From Anaerolineae bacterium (GTDB lineage: Bacteria > Chloroflexota > Anaerolineae > Anaerolineales > UBA4823): 64,000 nucleotides of DNA. Position numbers and translations under genes: made by a program. A model generated the notes under the pieces. That model saw only the letters and a list, made by a program, of their open reading frames with translations. It was not told the origin of the DNA and ran no database searches. Where the stretch lies: positions 62,001 to 126,000 of the forward strand of contig QOQU01000007.1 in assembly GCA_003327455.1 (NCBI GenBank), written 5' to 3'. Positions 25,009-34,124 of this stretch are shown here, in pieces. Within the stretch, counting starts at the first letter, position 1; each line of letters begins with the position of its first letter.

Positions 25009-25037
25009 AGTATCACACAAAATCCACCGAATGTCAA
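25009..25037 (-). promoter_or_regulatory. Sigma70 promoter of the leader ORF and mcm-meaB-prs-mutM block
   Basis: TTGACA (25032-25037) and GATACT (25009-25014) are 17 bp apart on the minus strand. The predicted start near 25002 gives a leader of about 210 nt before the mutase subunit gene. Confidence 0.8.
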
Positions 25038-25053
25038 TAGAGAGCGTTTTACT

Positions 25054-26100
25054 CTAATTTGTCATTAACCAAGTTTCCATTGCCTCTGTGGAGCGGACGC
25101 GGTGCATCCCCGCCTCGGCATAGCGGGCAAAGGCTGCCTCTGCCATCTCGGTGTAATCAATTACCTCTGGCACCACCACCGGTGACATGCAGTCCTCAAG
25201 CAAATAGATCTTGCGCGCCAGATCCGGGTCAATCCGTTGAATCTCTTCAAGCCAGTCTCCTACTGTCCAATTAACGCAATGGCTCTTGGCTTGACCGGCC
25301 ACCAGAATGGCATCGTAATCTTGCAGCAATTGCAAAAAATAAGGATGAGGCTCCGCCAGAGGTCTGCCCCACAAATCCTGCATCACCTCAGGGCGAATCG
25401 CGGAATAATTTTCCGTCAAAGGGGCATCTCCTTTAATCTCAAAATGTGCCTGACTGCTGCGCGTAATGGTATGGAAGAAAACCGCTTCTTCAAAAGCTGA
25501 CACCAGCGCATGACCAATCCCACCTAACATGGCGTGATAGGGCCAGATCGTTAAATCGTACTTGCCTCGTTTCGCCAACTCTTCCACGTAATGAAGCAGT
25601 TGTTGTTGTCCATATGCCTCATCAATGCCCAGGCTAAAAGCGGCCTGAGGGTTAAATCGCCATTTACCGCTCTGCACATCTTGCAGGGTGATCAAGGTTA
25701 CCGGGCCAGGATGCTCACCCTGATCATTAATCAACATGACGGGATGAAAAATCTGAAAGGCGCGATGGGTATCCAGGGTGACCACCACTCGGGTAATGCG
25801 GTGCAAATAGCGGTAGAGAAATTCACACAAGCGGCGGTTGTCTTCCACTGCGCCCATACCAGAACGCCCCCCGACAAACAATTCGAAATCAGGGATACAA
25901 AAGGTGTTCTGGACGTCGATGGCAACCAGGGCGATTTTGAAAGTGTCGCATTGGGCAGGTTGAATTTGATAACGTTTTGCCCACTGGCGAGCTTCTACGG
26001 CGCGTTCTTGATAGGGAACACGCCAAACTTCGCCCACTTTTTGGGGATTATAAAAGGGAGGAAGAGGTAAGGTTTCGATAGGGGTTGATTCTGCGTTCAT
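25054..26100 (-). CDS. Isochorismatase/nicotinamidase-family hydrolase, long form
   Basis: The 348-aa protein has the cysteine hydrolase triad of this superfamily: Asp in [10 protein letters not shown], Lys in FEIKGDAPL and Cys in [14 protein letters not shown]. Typical nicotinamidases have about 200 residues; the extra length lies in an N-terminal extension of about 60 residues and a long middle insertion, so this is a separate subfamily and nicotinamide may not be the substrate. ATG 26100 has AGGAG seven bases before it; more distal in-frame starts lie inside the neighbouring gene. It follows the helicase-loader gene by 25 nt and may be on the same transcript. Confidence 0.85.
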   Translation of the reverse strand: MNAESTPIETLPLPPFYNPQKVGEVWRVPYQERAVEARQWAKRYQIQPAQCDTFKIALVAIDVQNTFCIPDFELFVGGRSGMGAVEDNRRLCEFLYRYLHRITRVVVTLDTHRAFQIFHPVMLINDQGEHPGPVTLITLQDVQSGKWRFNPQAAFSLGIDEAYGQQQLLHYVEELAKRGKYDLTIWPYHAMLGGIGHALVSAFEEAVFFHTITRSSQAHFEIKGDAPLTENYSAIRPEVMQDLWGRPLAEPHPYFLQLLQDYDAILVAGQAKSHCVNWTVGDWLEEIQRIDPDLARKIYLLEDCMSPVVVPEVIDYTEMAEAAFARYAEAGMHRVRSTEAMETWLMTN

Positions 26101-26125
26101 CGGATACTCCTCTCTCAGCACAATT

Positions 26126-27556
26126 TCACTTTTGCCTTCGTCGGGTTGGCTTTGAAGGACTGCGCGGGATAGCTGTGTAAGACGGCACCGGTAAAGGATA
26201 AATATGGCACAAACGTCGGTCTTCAATGCGCGTGAGCAGGCGCGGCTCAAGCTCTTCACGCATCTTGCCCAAGGTAATCACAGTTGGCAATTCGGCTAAA
26301 TAGCGAAAATGGATAATCTGATAGAGCTTTTCGTTGCTCCACGGAGAACTGGTTTGTCCTCCCAAATCATCCAGGATCAACAGCGGCGCACGGCGCACAT
26401 CTTCAAAGCGCTCATCCAGGGATTCGGGGCTCGATGGACTGAAGGTCGCCCGCAATGCGTTCAATAGCTCACCTACATCCACGAAGCGGGACGGTTGACC
26501 AACCTGGCGGCGATAATTATGAATCGCAGCCGCTAAATGGGTCTTGCCACTGCCAGACGGACCGTTAAACACAATCCAGCCGGTTGGTTTCTCGGCAAAT
26601 TGACGTGCCGCTCGATAAGCAGCCTCCAACTCGCGCAAAGCATCAGCCGGCAACCCCTCGTTCTTGCGCAGATCGAAGTTTTCGAAGGTGCACTGCTGTA
26701 GCCTGGGGAACATGGCAAACTCGTGCATTCCCAATTCATCCATCGGACGCCGATAATCAGGCGCCAGGATCACCACTTTGGTCACCAGATCAGGGTCTTC
26801 CAAACGCGAGCGAATCCGTCCTTCAATTTGATCAAGGCGCAGATTCGTGGTAATCACAGTTGGCAGGCGATTGATATAGCGATAGTTGATAATTTGGAAC
26901 AATTTTTCCTGCGCCCAAGGGGTGGCATTTTGGGTGCCGAAATCGTCTAAAATCAATAAGCGAACCGTGCGAATTTCATTGAAGTGATCCTCGAAACGAC
27001 TATCTGCATCCGCCATGGTAGCTCGCAAGCTATCCAGGAGGTCGGGGACGGTAAGGAATAAGGTAGGGACATGCAGTTGTACCGCAGCATTGGCGATAGC
27101 GGCTGCAAGATGCGTTTTTCCACACCCGTAACCGCCCTGCAGGAATAACCAACCTTGCAAGGTTTCAGCAAAAGTGCGCGCCTGGCGATAAGCCATTTCG
27201 ATTGAGTTCGCTTCCTGAGGATACAGCCCGGCTCGTCCGCGAGGATTAAAATTCTCAAAGGTCAAATGATTCAAGTTTTCCAGATGACTGTAGGCATATA
27301 ATCGCTGATAAACCTGATGACGGCTCTGAGAGGTGCGGCATTCACAAATCTCCACCCGCCCAAATTTTGGGTGTTCTACCGGTACATCCCAGCGCACATA
27401 GCCCAGTCCGTGGCAAATGGGACAGTTCGGGTCTCCCACTCCCAGATCGGTTCCGAGTTCAGCCTTTCTCTCAACGCGGTTTTCGGACGGGTTTTTGCCA
27501 CTGCTCGGAGTATTGTCGGAGAGCTTCTTGAGAATCTGCTCCAGTTTTTCGCTCAC
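26126..27556 (-). CDS. Helicase loader-like protein with two DnaC/DnaI-type AAA+ domains
   Basis: This 476-aa protein has an N-terminal zinc-binding-like motif (CPICHGLGY at residue 45 and CEC at 71-73) as in DnaI-type loaders. Two AAA+ domains follow. Domain 1 has Walker [10 protein letters not shown] (141-149), Walker B LLILDDFG and sensor TVITTNL. Domain 2 has Walker [10 protein letters not shown] (332-340), Walker [10 protein letters not shown] and TVITLGK, where the sensor-1 Asn is lost. Loaders place DnaB helicase on DNA and normally have one such domain of about 250-330 residues in total. The GTG start at 27556 lies 86 nt inside the upstream DnaD-like gene, with AAGG in front. Location directly after dnaB and dnaD supports the role. 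Confidence 0.88.
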   Translation of the reverse strand: MSEKLEQILKKLSDNTPSSGKNPSENRVERKAELGTDLGVGDPNCPICHGLGYVRWDVPVEHPKFGRVEICECRTSQSRHQVYQRLYAYSHLENLNHLTFENFNPRGRAGLYPQEANSIEMAYRQARTFAETLQGWLFLQGGYGCGKTHLAAAIANAAVQLHVPTLFLTVPDLLDSLRATMADADSRFEDHFNEIRTVRLLILDDFGTQNATPWAQEKLFQIINYRYINRLPTVITTNLRLDQIEGRIRSRLEDPDLVTKVVILAPDYRRPMDELGMHEFAMFPRLQQCTFENFDLRKNEGLPADALRELEAAYRAARQFAEKPTGWIVFNGPSGSGKTHLAAAIHNYRRQVGQPSRFVDVGELLNALRATFSPSSPESLDERFEDVRRAPLLILDDLGGQTSSPWSNEKLYQIIHFRYLAELPTVITLGKMREELEPRLLTRIEDRRLCHIYPLPVPSYTAIPRSPSKPTRRRQK

Positions 27557-28190
27557 CTTTACCTTCTTCCTTCCAACGCTTCAGGATTGCCTCGACATAC
27601 CGCCAGTTGCGCGCATTTCTCTCGACGGCGATTTGAATGGCTTCTTCGATCCATTCGGGTGGATAGGTATCCTCTGCTTCCCGTAATACCTCCGCAATAA
27701 GCGGAGTCAGCGGTCCGATGTGCTGCTCATAGAGACGATAGACATTTGGAGGCTGCCGACCGATTTCGATTGGGCGCGCTGTATCAGCTTGATAACGCCA
27801 TCTGCCCTGCTGAATTGCTTCTACCGCTGCCCGCCCAAGAGCAGAGTTAAGGAAATATAACGCAATTTCTCTGCCATTTGCCCGCACCGTAGCGTGTAAA
27901 AGCACTCCTCGTTCGACAGCTTGCGAGAGCGCCAGCGAGAGTGCTTGCTCAGGGTTCGAGTCACCACAAACCAACCCCTCCATGAAAGCCACATCCTGCT
28001 GAAAATCTGTTATCTGAATATAAGGCACCACACTTCCGCGCCGATGCATGAACCACAAGGTGTACAGGATGACCTTAAGTTCGTTTATGTCTTCAATGTC
28101 TGCCAGAAGTTCCTGGAAAAACTCAGATGGAATGGGTACCGAGCTACGTTTACTGCTCGAAAAACCAGAAAAGGCTTTGATGGCTCGCAT
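27471..28190 (-). CDS. DnaD-like replication initiation protein
   Basis: The 239-aa protein has an N-terminal winged-helix-like part (IPSEFFQELLADIEDINELKV...) and a C-terminal DnaD/DnaB2 domain (NVYRLYEQHIGPLTPLIAE... ending ARNWRYVEAILKRW, matching the YxxxI-type signature). DnaD-type proteins open or remodel DNA at initiation and restart and help load the helicase. GGGAG lies five bases before ATG 28190, 10 nt after dnaB. It sits between dnaB and the helicase loader gene in one operon. The set of DnaB, DnaD and DnaI-like proteins recalls the Firmicute primosome. Confidence 0.88.
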   Translation of the reverse strand: MRAIKAFSGFSSSKRSSVPIPSEFFQELLADIEDINELKVILYTLWFMHRRGSVVPYIQITDFQQDVAFMEGLVCGDSNPEQALSLALSQAVERGVLLHATVRANGREIALYFLNSALGRAAVEAIQQGRWRYQADTARPIEIGRQPPNVYRLYEQHIGPLTPLIAEVLREAEDTYPPEWIEEAIQIAVERNARNWRYVEAILKRWKEEGKGERKTGADSQEALRQYSEQWQKPVRKPR

Positions 28191-28200
28191 GCCTGCTCCC

Positions 28201-29577
28201 TTAGAGTTGGGTGAGATCGATCACCCGCGTGGCAGCGTTCTCGAATTTGGCAATTTTATCCCGAAAGACCAGTTCTATGTTACCAACGGGGCCATTGCGA
28301 TGTTTGGCAACTCTCAATTCGATGATATTCTGTTTGAGCGGGTCGTTCTTATGCTCAGCCGGGCGATGGAGAAAGATGACGACATCAGCATCCTGTTCCA
28401 AACTGCCGCTTTCGCGCAAATCGGAGAGTTGCGGTTCCTTATCGGCGCGTTGTTCAACCGCTCGAGAGAGCTGAGCGGCAACCACAACCGGCACGTTCAA
28501 TTCGCGGGCTAAAATCTTCATGCTGCGCGAGAGGTAGGACACCTCCTGCACGCGGTTTTCATGGCGCATCCCACTGCTCATCAACTGCAAGTAGTCCACC
28601 AGAACCAGGTCTAAACCAAACTCGAGATGTAACCGGCGGCACTTGGTGCGCATTTGCAGCGGCGTGAGAGCCGGGGTATCATCCAGGAAGATTTGCACAT
28701 TGCGGAGCGACTCGATCGCCTGAGTTAGCACCTGCCATTCATCAGTATCCAATTGAGCTGTGCGCAGTTTTTGAGAATCAATGCCCGTCTCCTGAGAAAG
28801 CAACCTCTGAACTAATTGCTCGTTGGACATTTCCATGGAAAAGATCGCCACATGTTTCCGTTTGACCTGCGCCACATATTTTGCCACCGAAAGCAAGAAA
28901 GCCGTTTTGCCCATACCAGGCCGACCGGCAACGATAATGAAATCCGAGGGTTGTAACCCAACCAGGAGCCGATCGAGGTCAATAAAGCCCGTCGGGATAC
29001 CGGCCGTTTCTTCGCCGCGCAGGACGATCTCCTCGAGGTGATCATAATATTCCCCTAACACGGCGCGGATGGTTTTCAGGTCGCGCTCTAAACGTCGCTC
29101 ACTAACGCCGAAAATCGCCTTTTCGGCTTCATCCATCAGATCCTCTACCGTCGTTTCTTCTTTGACCGCCAACTTGGCAATTTCATTCGCGGCGCTCATC
29201 ATCTGGCGACGGATCGAAGCGGCTTCGACGATTCGCCCATAAGCCTGAGCGTGCAGAGAAGTGGGAACATTGGTAATCAGGTAGGAAATATAGGCAGCTC
29301 CTCCCGCTTCCTCCAGCTTTCCACGCCGCGCCAGCTCTTCCGTGACAGTTAAGTAGTCAATTGGTGTGCGGGTTTCGTAAAGATGGGTAAAACATTCCCA
29401 AATCCAGCGATGGCGGATGAGATAAAAATCTTCAGGGCGTAGAAAACTGGCAACCTCAAAGTAGGCTTCGGGGTTGATTAAGACCGATCCCAGGACAGCT
29501 TCCTCTGCTTCGCGATTATAGGGGACAAGCGGAGGACTGGGAGGGGAAGTCTCCTCAGGTGGATAAAACGGCTCCAT
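28201..29577 (-). CDS. dnaB: Replicative DNA helicase
   Basis: The 458-aa protein has the DnaB N-terminal domain (VPYNREAEEAVLGSVLINPEA) and the RecA-like motor with Walker A AGRPGMGKTAF, Walker B LDLVLVDYLQLM, and the SLEQDADVV segment near the arginine finger region. It unwinds DNA at the fork as a hexamer. No intein is present. No clear Shine-Dalgarno box precedes ATG 29577, so translation may depend on the upstream DUF151 gene 59 nt away. The C-terminus lacks large extensions. Confidence 0.97.
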   Translation of the reverse strand: MEPFYPPEETSPPSPPLVPYNREAEEAVLGSVLINPEAYFEVASFLRPEDFYLIRHRWIWECFTHLYETRTPIDYLTVTEELARRGKLEEAGGAAYISYLITNVPTSLHAQAYGRIVEAASIRRQMMSAANEIAKLAVKEETTVEDLMDEAEKAIFGVSERRLERDLKTIRAVLGEYYDHLEEIVLRGEETAGIPTGFIDLDRLLVGLQPSDFIIVAGRPGMGKTAFLLSVAKYVAQVKRKHVAIFSMEMSNEQLVQRLLSQETGIDSQKLRTAQLDTDEWQVLTQAIESLRNVQIFLDDTPALTPLQMRTKCRRLHLEFGLDLVLVDYLQLMSSGMRHENRVQEVSYLSRSMKILARELNVPVVVAAQLSRAVEQRADKEPQLSDLRESGSLEQDADVVIFLHRPAEHKNDPLKQNIIELRVAKHRNGPVGNIELVFRDKIAKFENAATRVIDLTQL

Positions 29578-29636
29578 GTTAATTTAAGAAAGCGAACGAA
29601 GTGGATGTCTGCTGTTAAAGGACTTTCGCCCAGACG

Positions 29637-30221
29637 TTATTTGTCCTTTTCCTCATCGTCATCTTCTTCTGGGCCTTCCAAATCCAGCTTTTCCAGGAAA
29701 TCCTCAAAGACCGACAATCGTTCATCCGAGATTTCTTCTTCCTGAGCCGGTTTCGACTTTGAAGCTGTAGCGCTCGGCAGGCTTTCCTGGGTCTCGCTTT
29801 GAAGGTCTTTCTCCGGCACTACGCCAGCGACATCCATCACCGACTTGGCAACAAAGATCGGCACATGGGCGCGCACTGCCAAATTCAGAGCGTCCGAGGG
29901 ACGAGCATCAATACTGACCGATTGACCGTTTACTTCCGCAATAATGTTGCCGTAGAAGGTATCATCTTTCAAAGCAGCCACTTCCACCCGCACAATCCGG
30001 GCGTTAAAGACGTGGAAAACATTCTTCAACAGGTCATGCGTTAGCGGACGGGCAACTTCTACTTCTTGCAAGGCAATGGTAATTGCCTCGGCTTCATAGA
30101 CCCCGATCCAGATAGGGAGATAGCGTTCCGCATTGATTTCACGTAAAATCACAATCCGTTGCTGAGACATCAAGCTCACGCGGATGCTATCGATCACAAC
30201 TTCGATCATTTCTTCGGCCAT
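29637..30221 (-). CDS. Bifunctional nuclease family protein (DUF151)
   Basis: This 194-aa protein matches the DUF151/BFN family: EVVIDSIRVSLMSQQRIVIL at the N-terminus, YLPIWIGVYEAEAITIAL, and SIDARPSDALNLAVRAHVPI. Members have been reported with RNase/DNase activity in plants and are conserved in many bacteria, where the role is unclear. The last 60 residues form an acidic, low-complexity tail (EDDDEEKDK end) not needed for the fold. It is the first gene of the dnaB-dnaD-loader operon and has its own sigma70 promoter. The link to replication genes is suggestive but not proof. Confidence 0.88.
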   Translation of the reverse strand: MAEEMIEVVIDSIRVSLMSQQRIVILREINAERYLPIWIGVYEAEAITIALQEVEVARPLTHDLLKNVFHVFNARIVRVEVAALKDDTFYGNIIAEVNGQSVSIDARPSDALNLAVRAHVPIFVAKSVMDVAGVVPEKDLQSETQESLPSATASKSKPAQEEEISDERLSVFEDFLEKLDLEGPEEDDDEEKDK

Positions 30222-30266
30222 AAGATTTTTCCTGCGGATGAACTTGGCTTTCTTTATCAGAATGTA

Positions 30267-30295
30267 ATTCTAACACGGGCGGGCTGGTTGTGCAA
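30267..30295 (-). promoter_or_regulatory. Sigma70 promoter of the DUF151-dnaB-dnaD-loader operon
   Basis: TTGCAC (30290-30295) and TAGAAT (30267-30272) are 17 bp apart on the minus strand, about 45 nt before the DUF151 start. Confidence 0.65.
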
Positions 30296-30381
30296 CTTGT
30301 TTCGGTAAACAATGAAATCAATGGCGAAACAATCTTGGCGTAATAACCGCGTCGAAATGATTGCCCAACAAACGCATAGGA

Positions 30382-30397
30382 TGCCCTTCTCAGGGCA
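30382..30397 (-). terminator. Hairpin downstream of sdhB
   Basis: TGCCCT and AGGGCA form a perfect 6-bp stem with a TCTC loop, 23 nt after the sdhB stop. The following bases are only moderately T-rich. Confidence 0.5.
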
Positions 30398-30419
30398 CTG
30401 TAAAGCACGATTTCCGACC

Positions 30420-31124
30420 CTAGTCTAAACTCCCGGTAGCGATTGCCTTTTTCACCTCTCCAATGGCTTTGGTGATCTGAATCTCACGCGGGCAGGCGAG
30501 GGTACAGTTAAATATTGTGTGACACCGATAGACGCCAAACTGATCGCTCAGAATGCGCAAGCGCTCCGCTGCAGCACGGTCGCGACTATCAAAAATGAAG
30601 CGATGGGCGTTGACAATTGCTGCCGGGCCAACGTAGCGATCGTTTGACCAAAACGAGGGACACGAAGTTGTGCAGGCAGCACATAAGATGCACTTGGTCG
30701 TATCGTCAAAGCGCTCGCGCTCTTCAGGCGACTGCAGCCGTTCTTTCAAGGGCGGCGGTTCATCGTTGATCAGATAGGGCATCACCGATTCGTAGTGCTC
30801 AAAGAAAGGCTCCATGTCCACGATCAGGTCTTTGATCAACGGCAATCCCAACAACGGTTCAACGGTAATCGTCCCCTTCCCCACATCCTTAACTAACGTC
30901 TTGCAGGCTAAGCGATTCACGCCGTTAATACGCATGGCATCCGAGCCGCAAATGCCGTGAGCGCAAGAACGGCGAAAAGCTAAACTACCATCCTGATAGC
31001 CTTTGATCTTCTCCAGCAAATCCAAAACGCGGTCGGTTGGCTCTGCTTCAACGCGAAAGGTCTGATAGTGAGGACGCTTGTCGGTTTCGGGGTTGAATCG
31101 CAGGATTTTGACTTTAACTTCCAT
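30420..31124 (-). CDS. sdhB: Succinate dehydrogenase iron-sulfur subunit
   Basis: The 234-aa subunit has the plant-type [2Fe-2S] cysteines in SCAHGICGSDAM plus ACKTL, and the two ferredoxin-like clusters in CILCAACTTSCPSF and CHTIFNCTLACPREI. It carries electrons from the flavoprotein SdhA to the quinone site in the membrane. It lies 11 nt after sdhA at the end of sdhCDAB. Motifs and length are normal. Confidence 0.97.
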   Translation of the reverse strand: MEVKVKILRFNPETDKRPHYQTFRVEAEPTDRVLDLLEKIKGYQDGSLAFRRSCAHGICGSDAMRINGVNRLACKTLVKDVGKGTITVEPLLGLPLIKDLIVDMEPFFEHYESVMPYLINDEPPPLKERLQSPEERERFDDTTKCILCAACTTSCPSFWSNDRYVGPAAIVNAHRFIFDSRDRAAAERLRILSDQFGVYRCHTIFNCTLACPREIQITKAIGEVKKAIATGSLD

Positions 31125-31135
31125 GGCAACCTCGC

Positions 31136-32932
31136 TTAATAAGTTCGTTCCTTCGGCGGATATCGGGTAATAACAACCGGCTTATAGCGCAATTTGACTT
31201 CACCATCCTCTTTCAGCCAGGCCAGAGTGTGTTTTAACCAGTTTTTATCATCCCGTTTGGGGTAGTCTTCGCGGGCATGGGCGCCACGACTCTCCTTGCG
31301 CGCCAGAGCCGAAGCAGTGGTTACCAGTGCCAGGTCTAGCAAATTGCCGATCTCCCAGGCATTCAGCAACTCAGTGTTAAACACTTTGCCGCAATCATCC
31401 AACTTCAAGTTCCGAAAGCGTTCCTTCAACTCACGCAATTTGGTTAGAGCCTGCTGCATTCCCTCCGCGGTACGGAAGACGCCAACATGCTCCATCATCA
31501 CTTCTTTCATCTCTTCGGCAATTGTTGAAACCCGTTCACCCTCACCTTTGCAACGGCGTAAGCTATCCAATTGCTCGAGGGCAAAATCAGCCACGTCTTT
31601 CGGTAAGGTTTGGAATTGGGACTGGCAGGCATATTCGGCCGCCCGCAAGCCAGCGTGTTTGCCAAAGACCAGCAAGTCTAAGAGCGAGTTGGTGCCAAGA
31701 CGGTTTGCTCCATGGACAGAAACACAGGCTGTTTCACCAGCCGCATATAGCCCTGGCAATACTTTGTTCTTTTCGTCAATCACTACTTCCCCAAAGCGAT
31801 TGGTAGGGATGCCGCCCATTGCATAATGGGCAGTGGGTTGCACCGGCATAGGCTGTTGAATCGGATCAATTCCCAGATAGGTGCGGCAAAAATCGATAAT
31901 ATCCGGCAATTTTGAAAGTAATTCTTCAGCCGTTACCCGATACGGGCTGCCATCCGGGCGGGTGCGCCCATCGAGGGCAGCAAATTTATTGACCGTCTCA
32001 GGGCGGACATCCAGATAGAGATAATCTTTCCCGTCTATACCACGTCCTTCGCGCATCTCCAGGTACATAGCCCGGCTGACCACATCGCGGGAAGCCAGGT
32101 CTTTGACGCGCGGAGCATAGTGTTCCATAAAGCGCTCGCCCTTTCCATTGATCAGCACTCCACCTTCCCCGCGCACCCCTTCGGTGATCAGAATGCCCAG
32201 CTTGTAGATGCCGGTGGGGTGAAACTGGAAAAATTCCATATCCTCAGCCGGGATGCCGCGCCGCAGGGCTATGGCAATCCCATCCCCGGTCAACGCATAA
32301 GCATTCGAGGTGATTTTCCAAATCCGACCATGCCCACCGGTAGCAATGACCACCGCGTTGGCATGGAAAACATGAATTTCGCTGGTTGCCAGTTCGATTG
32401 CCACCACGCCTTGTGCCACGCCGTTAACCATGATCAAGTCTAAGACTTGAAATTCATCGTAGAAGGTGACATTATTCTTGAGACATTGCTGGTAAAGCGT
32501 TTGTAAAATCATGTGTCCGGTGCGGTCGGCGGCGTAACAGGAACGGCGCACCGGCTTTCCGGTAATGTTGTTGGTATGCCCACCGAACGGCCGTTGAGCA
32601 ATACGCCCATCGGGTGTGCGCGAGAAGGGTAAGCCCATGTGTTCCAGCTCATAAACCGCCCGCACGGCTTCGGTGCACATAAATTCAATGGCATCCTGGT
32701 CGCCCAAGTAATCACTGCCTTTGACCGTATCGAAGGTGTGCCATTCGGGGTGATCTTCTTCAAGGTTGCCCAACGCTGCGCCAACGCCTCCTTGCGCTGT
32801 GCCGGTGTGCGAACGAGTTGGATAGAGTTTGCTGATCACTGCCGTTGTCGCCGTTTTCGAAGCATACAACGCCGCCATCAACCCTGCCCCACCAGCTCCT
32901 ACAACCACAACATCGTATTGGTGAAATCTCAT
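31136..32932 (-). CDS. sdhA: Succinate dehydrogenase flavoprotein subunit
   Basis: This 598-aa protein has the FAD-binding motif VVVGAGGAGLMAAL, the flavin-linked His region SHTGTAQGGVGAALGN, and the substrate-binding HPTGIY and GGIPTN segments. It oxidises succinate to fumarate in the TCA cycle. ATG 32932 follows AAGGAG. It sits after the two membrane anchor genes and before sdhB. The C-terminal end (YKPVVITRYPPKERTY) is of the SdhA type rather than the FrdA type, although direction in the cell cannot be deduced from it. Confidence 0.97.
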   Translation of the reverse strand: MRFHQYDVVVVGAGGAGLMAALYASKTATTAVISKLYPTRSHTGTAQGGVGAALGNLEEDHPEWHTFDTVKGSDYLGDQDAIEFMCTEAVRAVYELEHMGLPFSRTPDGRIAQRPFGGHTNNITGKPVRRSCYAADRTGHMILQTLYQQCLKNNVTFYDEFQVLDLIMVNGVAQGVVAIELATSEIHVFHANAVVIATGGHGRIWKITSNAYALTGDGIAIALRRGIPAEDMEFFQFHPTGIYKLGILITEGVRGEGGVLINGKGERFMEHYAPRVKDLASRDVVSRAMYLEMREGRGIDGKDYLYLDVRPETVNKFAALDGRTRPDGSPYRVTAEELLSKLPDIIDFCRTYLGIDPIQQPMPVQPTAHYAMGGIPTNRFGEVVIDEKNKVLPGLYAAGETACVSVHGANRLGTNSLLDLLVFGKHAGLRAAEYACQSQFQTLPKDVADFALEQLDSLRRCKGEGERVSTIAEEMKEVMMEHVGVFRTAEGMQQALTKLRELKERFRNLKLDDCGKVFNTELLNAWEIGNLLDLALVTTASALARKESRGAHAREDYPKRDDKNWLKHTLAWLKEDGEVKLRYKPVVITRYPPKERTY

Positions 32933-32953
32933 CGAACGCGCTCCTTTTTGACT

Positions 32954-33376
32954 TCAAGAAGCCAGGATAACAAAGACAGCCATAATCATAAAGAACAACC
33001 AGACCAGAAAGATCAGGCCGCGTAACATCGGCTGCCAGATCGTATTTCCAATATAGTCCTCGATAACCACCCGTAATCCGTTGAAGCCGTGCGAAATGCC
33101 AAAGAAGGCAATGACAATCTGCATGATTTGCCAATAGGCATTTGCCCAGCCCTGGGTGACATCGGGGATGTCACTGTTTACCACGTGGTTGGGATTGGGA
33201 AAGAACGTCCAACGGACAAGGGTAGGCAAGTCCAATAACTCACGTCCGCCCATCGCAAAAGCCATCACCATTCCTATACCGCCCAAAAAGAGCAACGCCA
33301 GACCCGAAATGCGGGTAAACATCCACATGATGTATTCAAAGCTCATCGCTGGTTGAGGAACTGTTCTATTGCGCAT
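32954..33376 (-). CDS. sdhD: Succinate dehydrogenase membrane anchor subunit
   Basis: The 140-aa protein has three membrane helices and the SdhD-like segment ISHGFNGLRVVIEDY, with His and Arg residues near the quinone and haem sites. With SdhC it anchors SdhAB to the membrane. I place the start at ATG 33376 with GGAGG six bases before it, rather than at a GTG five codons upstream. It follows sdhC by 11 nt. Confidence 0.9.
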   Translation of the reverse strand: MRNRTVPQPAMSFEYIMWMFTRISGLALLFLGGIGMVMAFAMGGRELLDLPTLVRWTFFPNPNHVVNSDIPDVTQGWANAYWQIMQIVIAFFGISHGFNGLRVVIEDYIGNTIWQPMLRGLIFLVWLFFMIMAVFVILAS

Positions 33377-33387
33377 GAAAGACCTCC

Positions 33388-33774
33388 TCACTCACCGCTG
33401 ATAATGCGAGCAACGATAAAAAATACCGCCAAACCGTAGAGAGGGATAAAGACAATCCACTGCAACCAGGTAACCTCGCGTTGATATTCTAAGAGCTTTG
33501 GGAAAGTATCTAAAAGGATAATCCGCAAGCCGTTCAAGGCATGGAAGATGACCAAAAAGTAGAGTGGCGCTTGAAAATAAGGTGATTCGTACACAATATT
33601 GATCGCCGTGCCAACGTCACTGCCGAACTGCTGGGTTAAGAACGAAGCAAAAATGTGCATTCCGACAAACACAACCATTGCCAATCCCCCCAGACGATGA
33701 AGCAGCCAGGCAATCATTGTTCCACCACCGCGATAGCGTAAGCCTTGCCACCAGGTCTGAAGTTTCGCTGTCAC
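33388..33774 (-). CDS. sdhC: Succinate dehydrogenase cytochrome b subunit
   Basis: A 128-aa membrane protein with three helices. HRLGGLAMVVFVGMHIFASF and FLVIFHALNGLRIILLD hold the histidines that can bind haem b. It starts with GTG 33774, seven bases after AAAGGAG, and is the first gene of sdhCDAB. The divergent region to its left carries the petB-type operon, so the two respiratory operons share an upstream region. Confidence 0.9.
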   Translation of the reverse strand: MTAKLQTWWQGLRYRGGGTMIAWLLHRLGGLAMVVFVGMHIFASFLTQQFGSDVGTAINIVYESPYFQAPLYFLVIFHALNGLRIILLDTFPKLLEYQREVTWLQWIVFIPLYGLAVFFIVARIISGE

Positions 33775-34124
33775 GTCTGTCTCCTTTCAGGGCAGATAGA
33801 AGCCCCACAATGGTTTGAAAGCCTGCAGGTATTTGCTGGCATGCGCCAGGGCGCTAGAGTGCCGATCGGATCGAAAACCTCGGGTTTCGCTGAACGAAAC
33901 TGAATGTACACCGTTAAGGATTCCTGACAGTAAAGAAAAAACACCCGTTAAAATTTTGGAATTATTCCTTAATTCTACTTGAAATTCAAAGCATTTAAGG
34001 TATTATTTCTCCATGATGGATGTCATCGATTTTTTCATACCACTTTTCGTCTTGAGGATCATCCCATATTTTGATAGAATATATCAAAATAACTTGTTCT
34101 ACAAAGCACAAACAAGGAATCCCT
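33775..34124. other. 350-bp divergent region between sdhCDAB and the b6-type complex
   Basis: No gene is supported here. The right half is A/T-rich and holds a long perfect palindrome (34068-34090). A smaller one is GGAATTATTCC near 33948, and TTGAAATTCAA lies near 33980. They may be sites for regulators controlling either operon. No convincing -35/-10 pair was fixed. Confidence 0.5.
34068..34090. promoter_or_regulatory. Perfect 9-bp-arm palindrome before the Rieske gene
   Basis: The arms ATTTTGATA and TATCAAAAT flank a 5-bp centre (GAATA), 34 nt upstream of the Rieske start. It holds TTGAT and ATCAA half-sites like FNR, but with 7 instead of 4 bases between them, so an FNR site is unlikely. 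Operator for an unknown regulator or an RNA hairpin. Confidence 0.55.
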
